Positions 41,628-53,160 of a stretch of 64,000 bases of DNA are shown here, in pieces. Source of the DNA: Burkholderiales bacterium (GTDB taxonomy: Bacteria; Pseudomonadota; Gammaproteobacteria; Burkholderiales; SG8-39); NCBI GenBank assembly GCA_027493935.1, contig JAOSJV010000012.1, positions 124,001 to 188,000 of the forward strand, written 5' to 3'. Position numbers and translations under genes: made by a program. How positions within the stretch are numbered: the first letter of the stretch is position 1; each line of letters begins with the position of its first letter. A model generated the notes under the pieces. It was not told the origin of the DNA. It made no database searches and worked only from the letters and a program-made list of their open reading frames with translations.

Positions 41628-44477
41628 ATGAAAGAGCTGCAAGCTAAACAAGACTCTCAAGTCGAGCTCGCCCCGCTGCCCGCGCAGGAGATCTGTGCCG
41701 AAGTGCTGGTCGAGAAGTACGCCAAGGGCGGCGAACGTACGGTCGAAGAAGTGCGCCGGCGCGTCGCGCGCGCGCTCGCCGCCGTCGAGCCCGAGGACAA
41801 GCGCGCACACTGGGAAGCAAAGTTCTTCGAGGCGCAGGAACGCGGCTTCGTCCCGGCCGGGCGCATCAACTCTGCCGCCGGCACGACGCTCGCCGCCACG
41901 CTGATCAACTGCTTCGTCCAGCCGGTCGGAGACTCGATCACCGAGGTGGTCGACGGCAAGCCCGGCATCTACACCGCGCTGTCGGAAGCGGCCGAGACCA
42001 TGCGCCGCGGCGGCGGCGTCGGCTACGACTTCTCGTCGATCCGGCCGAAGGGCGCGCTCGTGCGCGGCACCCAGTCGCGCGCGAGCGGTCCGGTGTCCTA
42101 CATGCGCGTCTTCGACCGCTCGTGCGAGACGGTCGAGTCGGCCGGATCGCGCCGCGGCGCGCAGATGGGGGTGCTGCGCTGCGACCATCCCGACGTCGAG
42201 GAGTTCGTCCACGCCAAGGACAGCGGCGAGCTCACCAACTTCAACATCTCGGTCGGCGTGACCGACGAGTTCATGCGCGCGGTGGAGGCCGACGGCGACG
42301 CCGAGCTCGTGCACAGGGCCGAGCCGGCCGCCGACGAGAAGGCGGCCGGCGCCTACCAGCGCGAGGACGGGTTATGGGTGTACCGCAAGGTGCGCGCGCG
42401 CGAGCTGTGGGACCAGATCATGCGCTCGACCTACGACCACGCCGAGCCCGGGATCCTGTTCCTCGACCGCATCAACAAGGACAACAACCTCTACTACTGC
42501 GAGACGATCGAGGCCACCAACCCGTGCGCCGAGCAGCCGTTGCCGGCGTACGGCTGCTGCTGTCTCGGCTCGATCGACCTCGCACGCTACGTCAAGCGAC
42601 CGTTCACCGAGCGCGCCGAGTTCGACTACGCGGGCTTCGGCAAGACGGTGGACGTCGCGGTGCGCATGCTCGACAACGTGCTCGACGCCACCAACTGGCC
42701 GCTCGCGCAGCAGAAGGCCGAGGCGCACGCCAAGCGCCGCATCGGCCTCGGCATCACCGGGCTCGGCGACGCGCTGATCATGCTCGGGCAGCGCTACGAC
42801 GCGCCGGAAGCGCTCGCCACTGCGGGCCGCATCGCCGAGTTCATGCGCGACCGCGCTTACCTCGTCTCGGTCGAGCTCGCACGCGAGCGCGGCGCCTTCC
42901 CGCTCTTCAACGCCGATCTGTACCTCTCCGGCGGCAACTTCGCCTCGCGCCTGCCGGCCGAGGTGAAGCAGAAGATCCGCGCGCACGGCATCCGCAATTC
43001 GCACCTGCTCTCGATCGCGCCGACCGGCACCATCAGCCTCGCGTTCGCCGACAACGCGTCGAACGGCATCGAGCCGCCGTTCTCGTGGACCTACACCCGC
43101 AAGAAGCGCACCGCCGACGGCACCTTCAAGGAGTACCAGGTCGAGGACTACGCCTGGCGGCTCTACCGGCATGTCGGCGGCGACCTCGGCAATCTGCCCG
43201 ACTGCTTCGTCACTGCGCTCGAGCTCTCGGCCCAGGCGCACAAGAACATGGTGGCGGCCGTGGCGCCGTACATCGACTCGAGCATCTCGAAGACGGTGAA
43301 CGTGCCGGAGGACTATCCGTACGGCGAGTTCGAGGATCTCTACCTCACCGCGTGGAAGTCCGGTCTGAAGGGGCTCGCCACCTACCGGCCGAACGCGGTG
43401 CTCGGCGCGGTGCTCTCGGTCGAGTCGAAGAAGGAGCCGCAGGACGTGCGTCTCGACGACGAGCGCAATCGTCGCCTGTCGATCAAGTCGCTGCCGGCAC
43501 CGGTGCTCTCGTCGCTGCGCTGGCCCGGGCGCCCAAGCCTGCCGGGCGGCAACCTCGCCTGGACCTACATGATCCGCTACCCGCACGGCGAGTTCGCGCT
43601 CTTCGTCGGCCAGGTCGAGAACGGCAGGCCCTACCCGTTCGAGGTCTGGGTGAACGGCGCCGAGCAGCCGCGCGGACTCGGCGCGGTCGCGAAGACGCTC
43701 TCGATGGACATGCGCGCGAACGACCGCGCCTGGCTCAAGCTGAAGCTCGACGTGATGTCGAAGACTTTCGGCGACCCGTTCGACCTGCCGTTTCCGCCGC
43801 ACGGCGAGCTGAGGAAGGTGCCCGGCATCGTCGCGGCGGTGGCGCAGGTCGTGCGCTTCCGCTGCGAGCAGCTCGGCGCGTTCGATGCCGACGGTCCGAC
43901 GCCGGTGCTCGACGCGATGTTCAGCGTGCAGGAGCCCAAGACGGGCACCGACGGCACGCTCTCCTGGACGGTCGACATCCAGAACCCGGGCTCGGGCGAC
44001 GATTTCGTGCTCGGCCTGAAGGAGATCACGCTGCCCGACGGCGTTACGCGGCCGTACTCGATGTGGCTCTCCGGCCACTATCCGCGCGCGCTCGACGGGC
44101 TCTCGCGCATCCTCTCGCTCGACATGCGGGTGATGGATCCGGCGTGGATCGGCATGAAGCTGAGGAAGCTGCTGAACTACTCCGAGCCGCTCGGCGACTT
44201 CATGGCCTTCGTGCCGGGTCAGCGCCGCCAGCGGACCTATCCCTCGATCGTGGCCTACATGGCGCAGGTGATCATCCACCGCTACGCGATGCTCGGCGTG
44301 CTCGACGAGCACGGTTACCCGACGCGCGAGATGGGCATCCTGGAGGCCCCGCGCGAGGCGAACGAGCCGAAGCTCATGCAGGGCGCGCTCTGCAGCGAGT
44401 GCGGCAACTACGCGGTGATCAAGAAGGACGGGTGCGACTTCTGCACCGCATGCGGCGCGGTGGGGAGCTGCGGATGA
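41628..44477 (+). CDS. nrdJ: Adenosylcobalamin-dependent (class II) ribonucleoside-diphosphate reductase
   Basis: [59 protein letters not shown]-terminal [28 protein letters not shown]. Confidence 0.96.
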   Translation: MKELQAKQDSQVELAPLPAQEICAEVLVEKYAKGGERTVEEVRRRVARALAAVEPEDKRAHWEAKFFEAQERGFVPAGRINSAAGTTLAATLINCFVQPVGDSITEVVDGKPGIYTALSEAAETMRRGGGVGYDFSSIRPKGALVRGTQSRASGPVSYMRVFDRSCETVESAGSRRGAQMGVLRCDHPDVEEFVHAKDSGELTNFNISVGVTDEFMRAVEADGDAELVHRAEPAADEKAAGAYQREDGLWVYRKVRARELWDQIMRSTYDHAEPGILFLDRINKDNNLYYCETIEATNPCAEQPLPAYGCCCLGSIDLARYVKRPFTERAEFDYAGFGKTVDVAVRMLDNVLDATNWPLAQQKAEAHAKRRIGLGITGLGDALIMLGQRYDAPEALATAGRIAEFMRDRAYLVSVELARERGAFPLFNADLYLSGGNFASRLPAEVKQKIRAHGIRNSHLLSIAPTGTISLAFADNASNGIEPPFSWTYTRKKRTADGTFKEYQVEDYAWRLYRHVGGDLGNLPDCFVTALELSAQAHKNMVAAVAPYIDSSISKTVNVPEDYPYGEFEDLYLTAWKSGLKGLATYRPNAVLGAVLSVESKKEPQDVRLDDERNRRLSIKSLPAPVLSSLRWPGRPSLPGGNLAWTYMIRYPHGEFALFVGQVENGRPYPFEVWVNGAEQPRGLGAVAKTLSMDMRANDRAWLKLKLDVMSKTFGDPFDLPFPPHGELRKVPGIVAAVAQVVRFRCEQLGAFDADGPTPVLDAMFSVQEPKTGTDGTLSWTVDIQNPGSGDDFVLGLKEITLPDGVTRPYSMWLSGHYPRALDGLSRILSLDMRVMDPAWIGMKLRKLLNYSEPLGDFMAFVPGQRRQRTYPSIVAYMAQVIIHRYAMLGVLDEHGYPTREMGILEAPREANEPKLMQGALCSECGNYAVIKKDGCDFCTACGAVGSCG

Positions 44478-44850
44478 GCTTTGCCGCGCCCCGCCGAGCG
44501 CTCGCCCCGGTCCTGTTCGCGGGCGTGCTCGCGATCGCGCCCGCGCTCGCCGCGGACGAAGCCGGACAGGAAGCGCCCGCCGGCGGCCGCCGGGCGCGGT
44601 CGAGCGCGCGGCCGAGCGCACCGGCGCGGCCCTCAAGCGCGCCGGCGAGAAGACCGGCGCGGCGCTCGACCGCGCGGCGAAGAAGACCGGCGCGGCGGTG
44701 GAGCAGGCCGCGACCAAGACCGGCGAGGCCGCCGAGAAAGCGGCGCAGAAGACCGAGTCAGGGCTCCGGACCGCGTTGCGCCGAACCGGCGAGTGGTTCC
44801 AGCGCGCCGGCCGAACCATCCGCGGCTGGTTCGGCGGCGACGACACCTAG
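44474..44850 (+). CDS. Exported 11-residue-repeat (LEA-like amphipathic helix) protein, frameshift near 44590; the repeat frame is absent from the ORF track
   Basis: [38 protein letters not shown] (signal) then, in frame 1, [84 protein letters not shown]; 33-bp periodicity. Confidence 0.65.
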
Positions 44851-44884
44851 CGTCACCGGCGCGCATCGGACTTGCCGGCACGCC

Positions 44885-45841
44885 TCAGCGCCGGCGGCCG
44901 GACCAGTTCACCAGCGCGATGCCGCCGGCGACGAGCAGCGCCGCCGCCGCGAACACCCACGTGATGCGCTCGTCGAGGAGCGCCACTCCGAACAGTACGC
45001 CGAACAGCGGCGTGAGCGAGGTGAACACCGAGAGGCGCGCGGCCAGGTAGCGCGTGAGCAGCCAGAACCAGGCGAGGTAGCTCGCGAACGCGACGAGCGC
45101 CCCCTGGTAGGCGAGCAGCGACACCGTGAGCGGCGTGAGGCGCACGATGCCGGGCTCGCCCAGCGCGATCGACACCGCCGGCAGCACCGCGGCCGACACC
45201 GCGAGCTGGTAGAAGAGCGTCTTCGTCGCGCTCGCGTGCGCGAGCCGCGTCGCCCGGATCAGCACGATGGTGGTCGCCCACAGGAACGCGGCGAGAACCC
45301 CGCAGAGATCGCCGACGAGCGTCCCGCCGTCGGCCGACAGGAAGCCCTCGCCGAAGGCGGCGAAGATCCCGGCGAACGCGAGGAAGACCCCGGTCCACTG
45401 CCGCCCCGAGAGCCGCTCGCTCCTGACGAACCAGGGCAGCATCAGCGCGGTGAAGCAGGGCGTCGTGTAGACGAACACGATCATGCGCGAGGCGGTGGTG
45501 AAGGCGAGACCGCCGTAGATCAACACGAACTCCGCGGCGAACAGCGCGCCCGCCGCGAGGCCCGCGCGCAGCGTGCCGTCGGCGCCGAACAGGGCGATCC
45601 CGCGCACGCGCGCCCAGACGAGCAGAAGCGCGGTGGCGACGATCGACCGGATCGCCGCCTGCATCACGAGCGAGACGTCCGCGGCGGCGAGCTTGATGGT
45701 GACCTGCTGCAGCCCCCACGCGATGCAGAGCACGGTGACGAGCGCGAAGGCGGCGGCGTCGAGCGGCTGGCGGTCGGGGGCACGGGATCCTTGTGCTCGG
45801 GCGGTTCGGCGCCATCTGGCACATTGCGACGGCAGGCGCAC
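44885..45841 (-). CDS. EamA/DMT-family transporter
   Basis: AWGLQQVTIKLAAADVSLVMQAAIRS.., C-terminal LTPLFGVLFGVALLDERITWVFAAAALLVAGGIALVNW. Confidence 0.9.
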   Translation of the reverse strand: MRLPSQCARWRRTARAQGSRAPDRQPLDAAAFALVTVLCIAWGLQQVTIKLAAADVSLVMQAAIRSIVATALLLVWARVRGIALFGADGTLRAGLAAGALFAAEFVLIYGGLAFTTASRMIVFVYTTPCFTALMLPWFVRSERLSGRQWTGVFLAFAGIFAAFGEGFLSADGGTLVGDLCGVLAAFLWATTIVLIRATRLAHASATKTLFYQLAVSAAVLPAVSIALGEPGIVRLTPLTVSLLAYQGALVAFASYLAWFWLLTRYLAARLSVFTSLTPLFGVLFGVALLDERITWVFAAAALLVAGGIALVNWSGRRR

Positions 45842-45900
45842 AACCGTCCGAGTGCCGCATAATCCGAGGTTCCGGGATCAAGATCAATCGCTGATCGACA

Positions 45901-46254
45901 ATGTACGATTCCCTTCTCGCCCGGGCGCCGGGCGCAATCGCCGCCGCCGCAGTGCTCGGCGCCCTGCTCGTCCCGCCGCCGGCGCTCGCCGCCGACGCGG
46001 CGCCCGGGCGCGCGCTGTACGAGGCTCGCTGCGGCGGCTGCCACAACCAGAGCGTGCACAACGACACTTCGCGCAGGGCGCGCAGCCTGAACGAGGTGCG
46101 CGCCCGCGTGGCGAACTTTTCGGCGCAGCTGAAGACCGGGTGGACCGCCGAGGAGGTCGACCACGTCGCGGTCTACCTGAACGAGCGCTTCTACCGGTTC
46201 CCGTGCGATCCGCCGCTCTGCGAGCGGGCCTCGTCGGGCACGCTGCTCCGCTAG
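45901..46254 (+). CDS. Exported c-type cytochrome
   Basis: Signal peptide, [22 protein letters not shown] (CxxCH). Confidence 0.8.
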   Translation: MYDSLLARAPGAIAAAAVLGALLVPPPALAADAAPGRALYEARCGGCHNQSVHNDTSRRARSLNEVRARVANFSAQLKTGWTAEEVDHVAVYLNERFYRFPCDPPLCERASSGTLLR

Positions 46255-46288
46255 CGCGCCGCCGAACCACCGCGACGGGGCATCCCGC

Positions 46289-47488
<1,200 letters not shown>

Positions 47489-47635
47489 TCGGGAAGAGCT
47501 CGCGCCATGGCCGGACGCATCGGGTTCGCCGCGAGAAAGGGCGGTCGTACGAACAAGGGGAGCAGTCCCTTGTCTATCCCCCAATCGGCACGAGGGGGCG
47601 AGCCCCCGTTGTGCGATTCCCCGGGGCTAGCGTCT

Positions 47636-47669
47636 CGAGTCAGAGATCCGTCGACGAACTTCTGACTCG
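47636..47669. other. 9-bp perfect inverted repeat (hairpin) immediately outside the IS end
   Basis: CGAGTCAGA (47636-47644) / TCTGACTCG (47661-47669), 16-nt loop. Confidence 0.7.
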
Positions 47670-47939
47670 GGACACTCATATGGTCGCAAGGTTGTCAACA
47701 GTGCGTTTTTTCGTCGAATTCCAAATCGATCCGGTGACGCGGCACGAGCGCTGCAGCGACGATGAATCAGACTCATATCCGTGGGTTGGTTACCACCTTT
47801 CACCGATTCGTCGCGGGAACTGCCTCGCTCTAGCGTCATGGATCAATCCTTGCGGGATGCCGGGGTAGTGTCCTCGAGGGTTTTCCCTATCGTTGCCCGT
47901 ACCGCATCACCGGATCGATCTGGTGGTATCGACGTTGGT

Positions 47940-49052
47940 TCAAGCGCGCTCAGGCCTGGTTTGGGTCGAAGCGATGGCCCACACAAAGCCCGTCAGCTCG
48001 CGCGCCACGGCCACGCAGACCTTGTTCAGGTGCACGCCTCTGGCCTTGAGTACCGCGAAGCGTGCGCTCAGTCGCAGCTGCGCCTTCCAGGCCACGTCGC
48101 GAATCGCCTGCGGCAAGTCTTCCGCCCGGCGCTGTGCCTGATAGCCGATACGCGGAGGAAAGCGGTAATTCCATGCCGCCTCGGTGAGCAGCCGACGCGC
48201 GTGCGCATTGCCCGTCTTGGTGATGCTGCCACGCACCACCCGCTCGCCGCTCGAGTGCTCGCTCGGCACCAAGCCAAGATAGCTCATCAGTTGGCGCGGG
48301 TGGGCGAAGCGCGCGATGTCGCCGATCTCGGCCACCAAGCCAATGGCGCTGATCATGTCGATGCCGCGCAGCGCCTGCAGTGCCTGCACGATCGAGGCGA
48401 AGCGCCAGCCTTCGATCGAGCTGCCCAGCGCGGCGGTGAGCCGCGCCACGCGCTCATCTGCTGTGCTGACGGCTTGCCAGTACTCAGTGAAGGCGGTCTG
48501 CGCGCCGGACTGGGCAAAGCTCAACGTCGCCAGCCAACGATAGAACGTCTTGCTCCACGACGTGCGATGCGGGTAACGCACCTCGTGGCGGAGCAGGAAG
48601 CTCTTGAGCTGGTGGCGCGCTTGGGTGCGGGCGTTGACCGCGTCCTCGCGGGCACGCGCCAAGTCACGAATCGCCTCATCGGCCGGGTCGGGAATCCATA
48701 CCGCGCGCAACTCACCGGCACGCGAGAGCTCGGCCAAGCGGATGCCGTCGCGCCGATCGGTCTTGACGCGCTCGCCTGGGCGACGCGGGATCAGCGACGG
48801 GGCGATCACTTCGCAGCGATAACCACGCCGGGCCAGCTCGCGCTGCAGTCCATAACCGGTCGGACCAGCCTCATAGACCACATGAACCTGCGCCGCATCG
48901 CCGAAACGCGCAAACAGCTTCCGAAGCTTGCCGACGTCGTGCGCGATCGTGCCTACGAGGCGCGCCGGCGCCCGCCCTACCTCCGCCACGGCCACCGCGA
49001 TCGAGTCCTTATGCACGTCCAGTCCAACGAAAACTTTGATACCTTGTTCCAT
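47940..49052 (-). CDS. IS110-family transposase (DEDD)
   Basis: MEQGIKVFVGLDVHKDSIAVAVAE, VYEAGPTGYGLQRELARRGYRCEVIAPSLIPRRPGERVKTDRRDGIRLAEL, C-terminal transposase_20-like GIDMISAIGLVAEIGDIARFAHPRQLMSYLGLVPSEHSSG. Confidence 0.95.
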   Translation of the reverse strand: MEQGIKVFVGLDVHKDSIAVAVAEVGRAPARLVGTIAHDVGKLRKLFARFGDAAQVHVVYEAGPTGYGLQRELARRGYRCEVIAPSLIPRRPGERVKTDRRDGIRLAELSRAGELRAVWIPDPADEAIRDLARAREDAVNARTQARHQLKSFLLRHEVRYPHRTSWSKTFYRWLATLSFAQSGAQTAFTEYWQAVSTADERVARLTAALGSSIEGWRFASIVQALQALRGIDMISAIGLVAEIGDIARFAHPRQLMSYLGLVPSEHSSGERVVRGSITKTGNAHARRLLTEAAWNYRFPPRIGYQAQRRAEDLPQAIRDVAWKAQLRLSARFAVLKARGVHLNKVCVAVARELTGFVWAIASTQTRPERA

Positions 49053-49142
49053 GGCCGGTCTCCATTGTGGTTGCTGACGACTCGTTCTCAGCATGTAGCT
49101 CGGCGCGGCCTGCCGCGCAACCTACGTCGCCGGAGACCGGCC
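49053..49142 (-). ncRNA. Candidate structured RNA (bridge/seek RNA-like) at the 5' end of the IS110-family element
   Basis: 11-bp perfect closing stem GGCCGGTCTCC/GGAGACCGGCC enclosing hairpin GCGCGG-CCTG-CCGCGC (flanked by GTAG/CTAC) and GCTGA/TCAGC stem. Confidence 0.35.
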
Positions 49143-49178
49143 GCCTCACCTCAACACGACCATAGTGTCTAGCGCGCC

Positions 49179-49961
49179 GTGAGCAGGATGCCGGTCGTGT
49201 TCTTCGGGCACGGCAGCCCGATGAACTGCCTCGAGGACAACCGCTACACGCGGGCGTGGGGCGAGATCGGCCGCGCGGCTCCGCGGCCGCGCGCGGTCCT
49301 GTGCGTCTCGGCGCACTGGTACACGCGCGGCACCGCGGTGACCGCGATGGCCTCGCCGAAGACGATCCACGACTTCTACGGCTTTCCGCGCGAGCTCTAC
49401 GAGCTGCAATACCCGGCGCCGGGCGATCCGGCGCTCGCGGCGCGGGTCAAGGACCTGCTCGCGCCGACTCCGGTCGCGCTCGACCAGTCGTGGGGACTCG
49501 ACCACGGCACCTGGGCGGTGCTGCGGTTCGCGTATCCGCAGGCCGACCTGCCGGTGCTGCAGCTCTCGATCGACGCCACGCAGCCGGCCGCGTTCCACTA
49601 CGCGCTCGGACGCCGGCTCGCGCCGCTGCGCGACGAGGGCGTGCTCGTCGCGGGCAGCGGCGACGTCGTGCACAACCTGCGGCTTATGCGCCGCGAGGCG
49701 GGTGCGCCGCCCTACGACTGGGCGGTGCGGTTCAACGACTTCGTGCGCGACGCGCTCGCGCGCGGCGATCACCGCGCGCTCGTCGACTGGGAGGCGGCCG
49801 GCGAGGACGCGCGCCGGTCTAATCCGACGCCCGAGCACTACCTGCCGCTGCTCTACTGTCTCGGCGCACTGGCGGACGGCGAGCCCGCGCGCGTCGCGGT
49901 CGACGGCATCGAGATCGGCTCGGTCAGCATGCTGAGCGCCGTCTTCGGCGCCGCCGCCTGA
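49179..49961 (+). CDS. ygiD: DODA-type extradiol ring-cleavage dioxygenase (YgiD-like)
   Basis: RMPVVFFGHGSPMNCLEDNRYTRAWGEIG, VSAHWYTRGTAVTAM, GSGDVVHNLRLM. Confidence 0.9.
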   Translation: MSRMPVVFFGHGSPMNCLEDNRYTRAWGEIGRAAPRPRAVLCVSAHWYTRGTAVTAMASPKTIHDFYGFPRELYELQYPAPGDPALAARVKDLLAPTPVALDQSWGLDHGTWAVLRFAYPQADLPVLQLSIDATQPAAFHYALGRRLAPLRDEGVLVAGSGDVVHNLRLMRREAGAPPYDWAVRFNDFVRDALARGDHRALVDWEAAGEDARRSNPTPEHYLPLLYCLGALADGEPARVAVDGIEIGSVSMLSAVFGAAA

Positions 49962-49964
49962 GCT

Positions 49965-51533
49965 TCAGTACTTGAAGTCGGCCGCGCCGGCGGCGATCGC
50001 GGCGAGCACCTCGACGTGGCCCTGGACCGCGGCGCGGCGGTGGTAGAACGCGAGCGCCCGCAGCCCGCCGAGCTCCTCGCCGCCGCCGGCGCGCCCCGGT
50101 CCGCCGTGCAGGCACATCGGCATCACGTTGCCGTGCCCGGTGTGGCTCTGCCCGACCGCGGCGTTCACCGCCAGGATGCGGCCGTGGCAGTCGGCGAGCT
50201 CGGCCGCGGCGTCCGCCAGGAACGTCGCATCGCCGCTGAACACCGAAGCCACCAGCGACCCCTGCCCCATGCGCGCGATGGCGAACGCCTGCGCGGCGTC
50301 CGCGTACGGAACGACGGTCGCCGCCGGGCCGAACACCTCGACGTCGTGCACCGCGCGCGCGGCGAGCGGGTCGGCGCAGGCGAGCAGCGTGGGCGGCACG
50401 AACGCGGCCTTGGCCGGGTCCGCGTCGATCGGCTTGAACTGCGCGCCGCCGTCGAACACGACTTTCGCCTCGCGCTTGAGCGCGGCGATACCCTCGAGCG
50501 CGGCGCGCTGCTGGGTCCGGCTGACGAGCGGTCCCATGCGAACGTCCTTGTTGCGCGGGTTCCCGACGCTGGTCTTGCCAAGCTTCGCGACGATGGCCTC
50601 CTCGACCGCGCCGCGCGCCGCGGCCGGTACCAGCACGCGTCGTATCGCGGTGCACTTCTGCCCCGCCTTCTGCGTCATTTCGCGTACCACCTCGCGCACC
50701 AAGAGGTCGAACTCCGGCGCGCCGGGTCCGGCGTCCGGGCCGAGCAGCGCGACGTTCAGGCTGTCGGCCTCGACGTTGACGCGCGTCGAGTTGCGCAGGA
50801 TCGCAGCATGGCCGCGGATGCGCAGTGCCGTGTCGGCCGAGCCCGTGAACGAGACCGCGTCCGCGCCGGTGACGTGGTCGAGCATGTCGCCGGCCGACCC
50901 GCACACGATCGAGAGCGCGCCCTCGGGCAGCACGCCCGCCTTGACCACGTCCTCGACCATGCGCTGCGCGAGCCACGCGGTCGCCGTCGCCGGCTTGGCG
51001 AGCACCGGCACGCCGGACAGCAGCGCCGGCGCAGCCTTCTCCCACAGTCCCCACGCCGGGAAGTTGAACGCGTTGATCAGCACGGCGACGCCGCGCAGCG
51101 GCAGCGCGACGTGCAGGCCCTGGAAGCCCTCGTCCTTGCCGAGGCGCGCGAGCTCGCCGTCCTTGAGATAGCGCGCCGCGCCGAGCGCGCCGGCCGCGCG
51201 CGCGTAGAACTTGATGGTGAAGATTGCGCCGTCGATGTCGACCGCGGCGTCGGCCTCGGGCGAACCCGAGTTCCTGAGCGCGATCTCGAAGTAGTCCTTG
51301 CGGTGCGCCGAAAGCACGTCGGCGACTTTGGCGAGTGCCGCGGCGCGCTCGGCGTAGCCCAGCGCGCGCAGCGCCGGCCCGCCGGCGGCGCGCGCGTGCG
51401 CGAGCGCGGCGGCGAAGTCGATGCGCTCGGTCGAGGCCCGTGCGAGCTCCTCGCCGGTGACCGGGTCGACGAGCGCTGCGCCCGGGTCGCCGCCCTCCGC
51501 CCAGCGGCCGCTGACGTAGTTCGCGAGTTTCAT
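49965..51533 (-). CDS. boxD: Aldehyde dehydrogenase, 3,4-dehydroadipyl-CoA semialdehyde dehydrogenase-like (BoxD/PaaZ-N type)
   Basis: MKLANYVSGRWAEGGDPG..; QKAGQKCTAIRRVLVPA; CHGRILAVNAAVGQSHTGHGNVMPMCLHGGPGRAGGGEELGGLRAL. Confidence 0.82.
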   Translation of the reverse strand: MKLANYVSGRWAEGGDPGAALVDPVTGEELARASTERIDFAAALAHARAAGGPALRALGYAERAAALAKVADVLSAHRKDYFEIALRNSGSPEADAAVDIDGAIFTIKFYARAAGALGAARYLKDGELARLGKDEGFQGLHVALPLRGVAVLINAFNFPAWGLWEKAAPALLSGVPVLAKPATATAWLAQRMVEDVVKAGVLPEGALSIVCGSAGDMLDHVTGADAVSFTGSADTALRIRGHAAILRNSTRVNVEADSLNVALLGPDAGPGAPEFDLLVREVVREMTQKAGQKCTAIRRVLVPAAARGAVEEAIVAKLGKTSVGNPRNKDVRMGPLVSRTQQRAALEGIAALKREAKVVFDGGAQFKPIDADPAKAAFVPPTLLACADPLAARAVHDVEVFGPAATVVPYADAAQAFAIARMGQGSLVASVFSGDATFLADAAAELADCHGRILAVNAAVGQSHTGHGNVMPMCLHGGPGRAGGGEELGGLRALAFYHRRAAVQGHVEVLAAIAAGAADFKY

Positions 51534-51564
51534 GCCGGTTCCTCCTCAGGATGCGGTTGCGGTG

Positions 51565-51819
51565 TCAGGCGACGATCGTGGCGCCGCGGATCGTCGTCTT
51601 CGGCAGCTCGTCGCCCGCCGGGAACAGCGTGAAGTACTTGACGTTCTCGAACGGGATATAGAGCAGCGCGCCGTCAGCCTCGACGGCGAGGAAACGCCGC
51701 TTGAGGATCTCCTCCTCGACGAGCCTGCGGGCGTGCACGTTCGGCGCCTGGACCGGAAACTCGATCGTGACGGAACTGCCGTCGTTGAAGTGGATGGTAA
51801 GGCCGCGCTTCGGGGTCAT
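51565..51819 (-). CDS. Small hypothetical protein
   Basis: MTPKRGLTIHFNDGSSVTIEFPVQAPNVHARRLVEEEILKRRFLAVEADGALLYIPFENVKYFTLFPAG.. Confidence 0.7.
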   Translation of the reverse strand: MTPKRGLTIHFNDGSSVTIEFPVQAPNVHARRLVEEEILKRRFLAVEADGALLYIPFENVKYFTLFPAGDELPKTTIRGATIVA

Positions 51820-52002
51820 CGTCGACTGCTCCTCCGGTGGACCGCAGGGTGGCCAAGCTACCACAGCTTGGCGCGGCCCCCCACGCCGGGCAGGACCCTT
51901 GCCTTGTCGCCCCGCTCGGGTACGTCACCTCCGGCGCAAGGGCGGATTCCTTCGACAAGCTGCTAGCATCGGCGCGTCAACCGGAGCGCAAGGAGAAATC
52001 GC

Positions 52003-53160
52003 GTGGGTCCACTGCAGGGAATCCGGATCGTCGAGTTCGCCGGCATCGGGCCGGCACCGTTCGGCAGGATGCTGCTCGCCGACATGGGCGCCGACGTGCT
52101 CGTGATCGACCGCAAGCGGCGGCACGACGGGCAGCCCGCGGTGCCGCATTTCGCCTCGGGCCGCGCGGCGATCGCGATGCGCGGCAAGCGCTCGATCGCG
52201 CTCGATCTGCGCAAGCCCGATGGGCGTGAGGCCGCACTGCGGCTCGTCGCGCAGGCCGACGCGCTGCTCGAGGGCTATCGCCCCGGCGTGATGGAACGGC
52301 TCGGCCTCGCGCCGGAGACCTGCCACGCGCGCAACCCGAAGCTCGTCTACGCGCGCATGACCGGCTGGGGCCAGACCGGCCCGCTCGCGCCGGCGGCGGG
52401 GCACGACGTCAACTACGCGGCGCTCACCGGCGCGCTCCACTGCGGCGCGCGCGAGGGCGGCACGCCCTGGGCGCCGCCGACGCTCGTCGCCGATTTCGGC
52501 GGCGGCGGCATGTTCCTCGCCTTTGGCGTCGTCTGCGGCATCCTCGAGACGCGCCGCTCGGGTCAGGGCCAGGTGATCGACGCGGCGATGATCGACGGCG
52601 CGGCGCTTCTGATGCACGGCCTCTACACGTTCAAGGCCGCCGGGCGGTGGTCGAACACGCCCGGCACCAACCTGCTCGACTCGGGCGCGCCCTTCTACGA
52701 CGCCTACCGGTGCGCCGACGGCCGCTGGATCACGCTCGGCGCGATCGAGCCGCCGTTCTACGCGCTCCTGCTCGAGAAGCTCGGGCTCGCGGGCGATCCT
52801 CTCTTCGCCGACCAGTTCGACGAGGCGAAATGGCCGGCGCGCAGGCGCCGCGTCGCGGAGGTGATCCGCGGCAGGACGCGCGACGAGTGGTGCGCGCTCC
52901 TCGAGGGCACCGACGCGTGCTTCGCGCCGGTGCTCGACCTCGACGAGGCGCCGCGCCACCCGCACAACCGCGCTCGCAATAGCTTCGTCGAAATCGAGGG
53001 CGTGACGCAGCCCGCGCCCGGTCCGCGCTTCTCGCGCACGCCGGGCGACGTGCGCCACGCGCCGCCGCTGCCCGGAGCGGACACCGACGCCGCGCTCGCG
53101 GGCTGGGGCTTGTCGGAGGCGGAGATCGCCGCGCTGCGCGCGGCCGGCGCGATCGATTGA
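52003..53160 (+). CDS. CaiB/BaiF CoA-transferase (alpha-methylacyl-CoA racemase-like), GTG start
   Basis: [53 protein letters not shown]. Confidence 0.92.
   Translation: MGPLQGIRIVEFAGIGPAPFGRMLLADMGADVLVIDRKRRHDGQPAVPHFASGRAAIAMRGKRSIALDLRKPDGREAALRLVAQADALLEGYRPGVMERLGLAPETCHARNPKLVYARMTGWGQTGPLAPAAGHDVNYAALTGALHCGAREGGTPWAPPTLVADFGGGGMFLAFGVVCGILETRRSGQGQVIDAAMIDGAALLMHGLYTFKAAGRWSNTPGTNLLDSGAPFYDAYRCADGRWITLGAIEPPFYALLLEKLGLAGDPLFADQFDEAKWPARRRRVAEVIRGRTRDEWCALLEGTDACFAPVLDLDEAPRHPHNRARNSFVEIEGVTQPAPGPRFSRTPGDVRHAPPLPGADTDAALAGWGLSEAEIAALRAAGAID

Larger units (their letters stand above)
47671..49169 (-). mobile_element. IS110/IS1111-family insertion sequence (about 1.5 kb; ends approximate)
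   Basis: Transposase plus candidate inverted termini GACACTcatATGGTCG (47671-47686) and, inverted, GACACTATGGTCG (49157-49169). Confidence 0.7.

Noticed and set aside
42122-45862. 1246-aa plus-strand ORF overlapping nrdJ
   Set aside because: Arg-rich off-frame translation of nrdJ; no recognisable motifs.
47866-49169. Shorter IS boundaries based on the direct TAGTGTC at 47866 and 49163
   Set aside because: Possible, but the gapped 13-bp inverted termini at 47671 and 49169 fit better; kept only as an alternative pending empty-site comparison.
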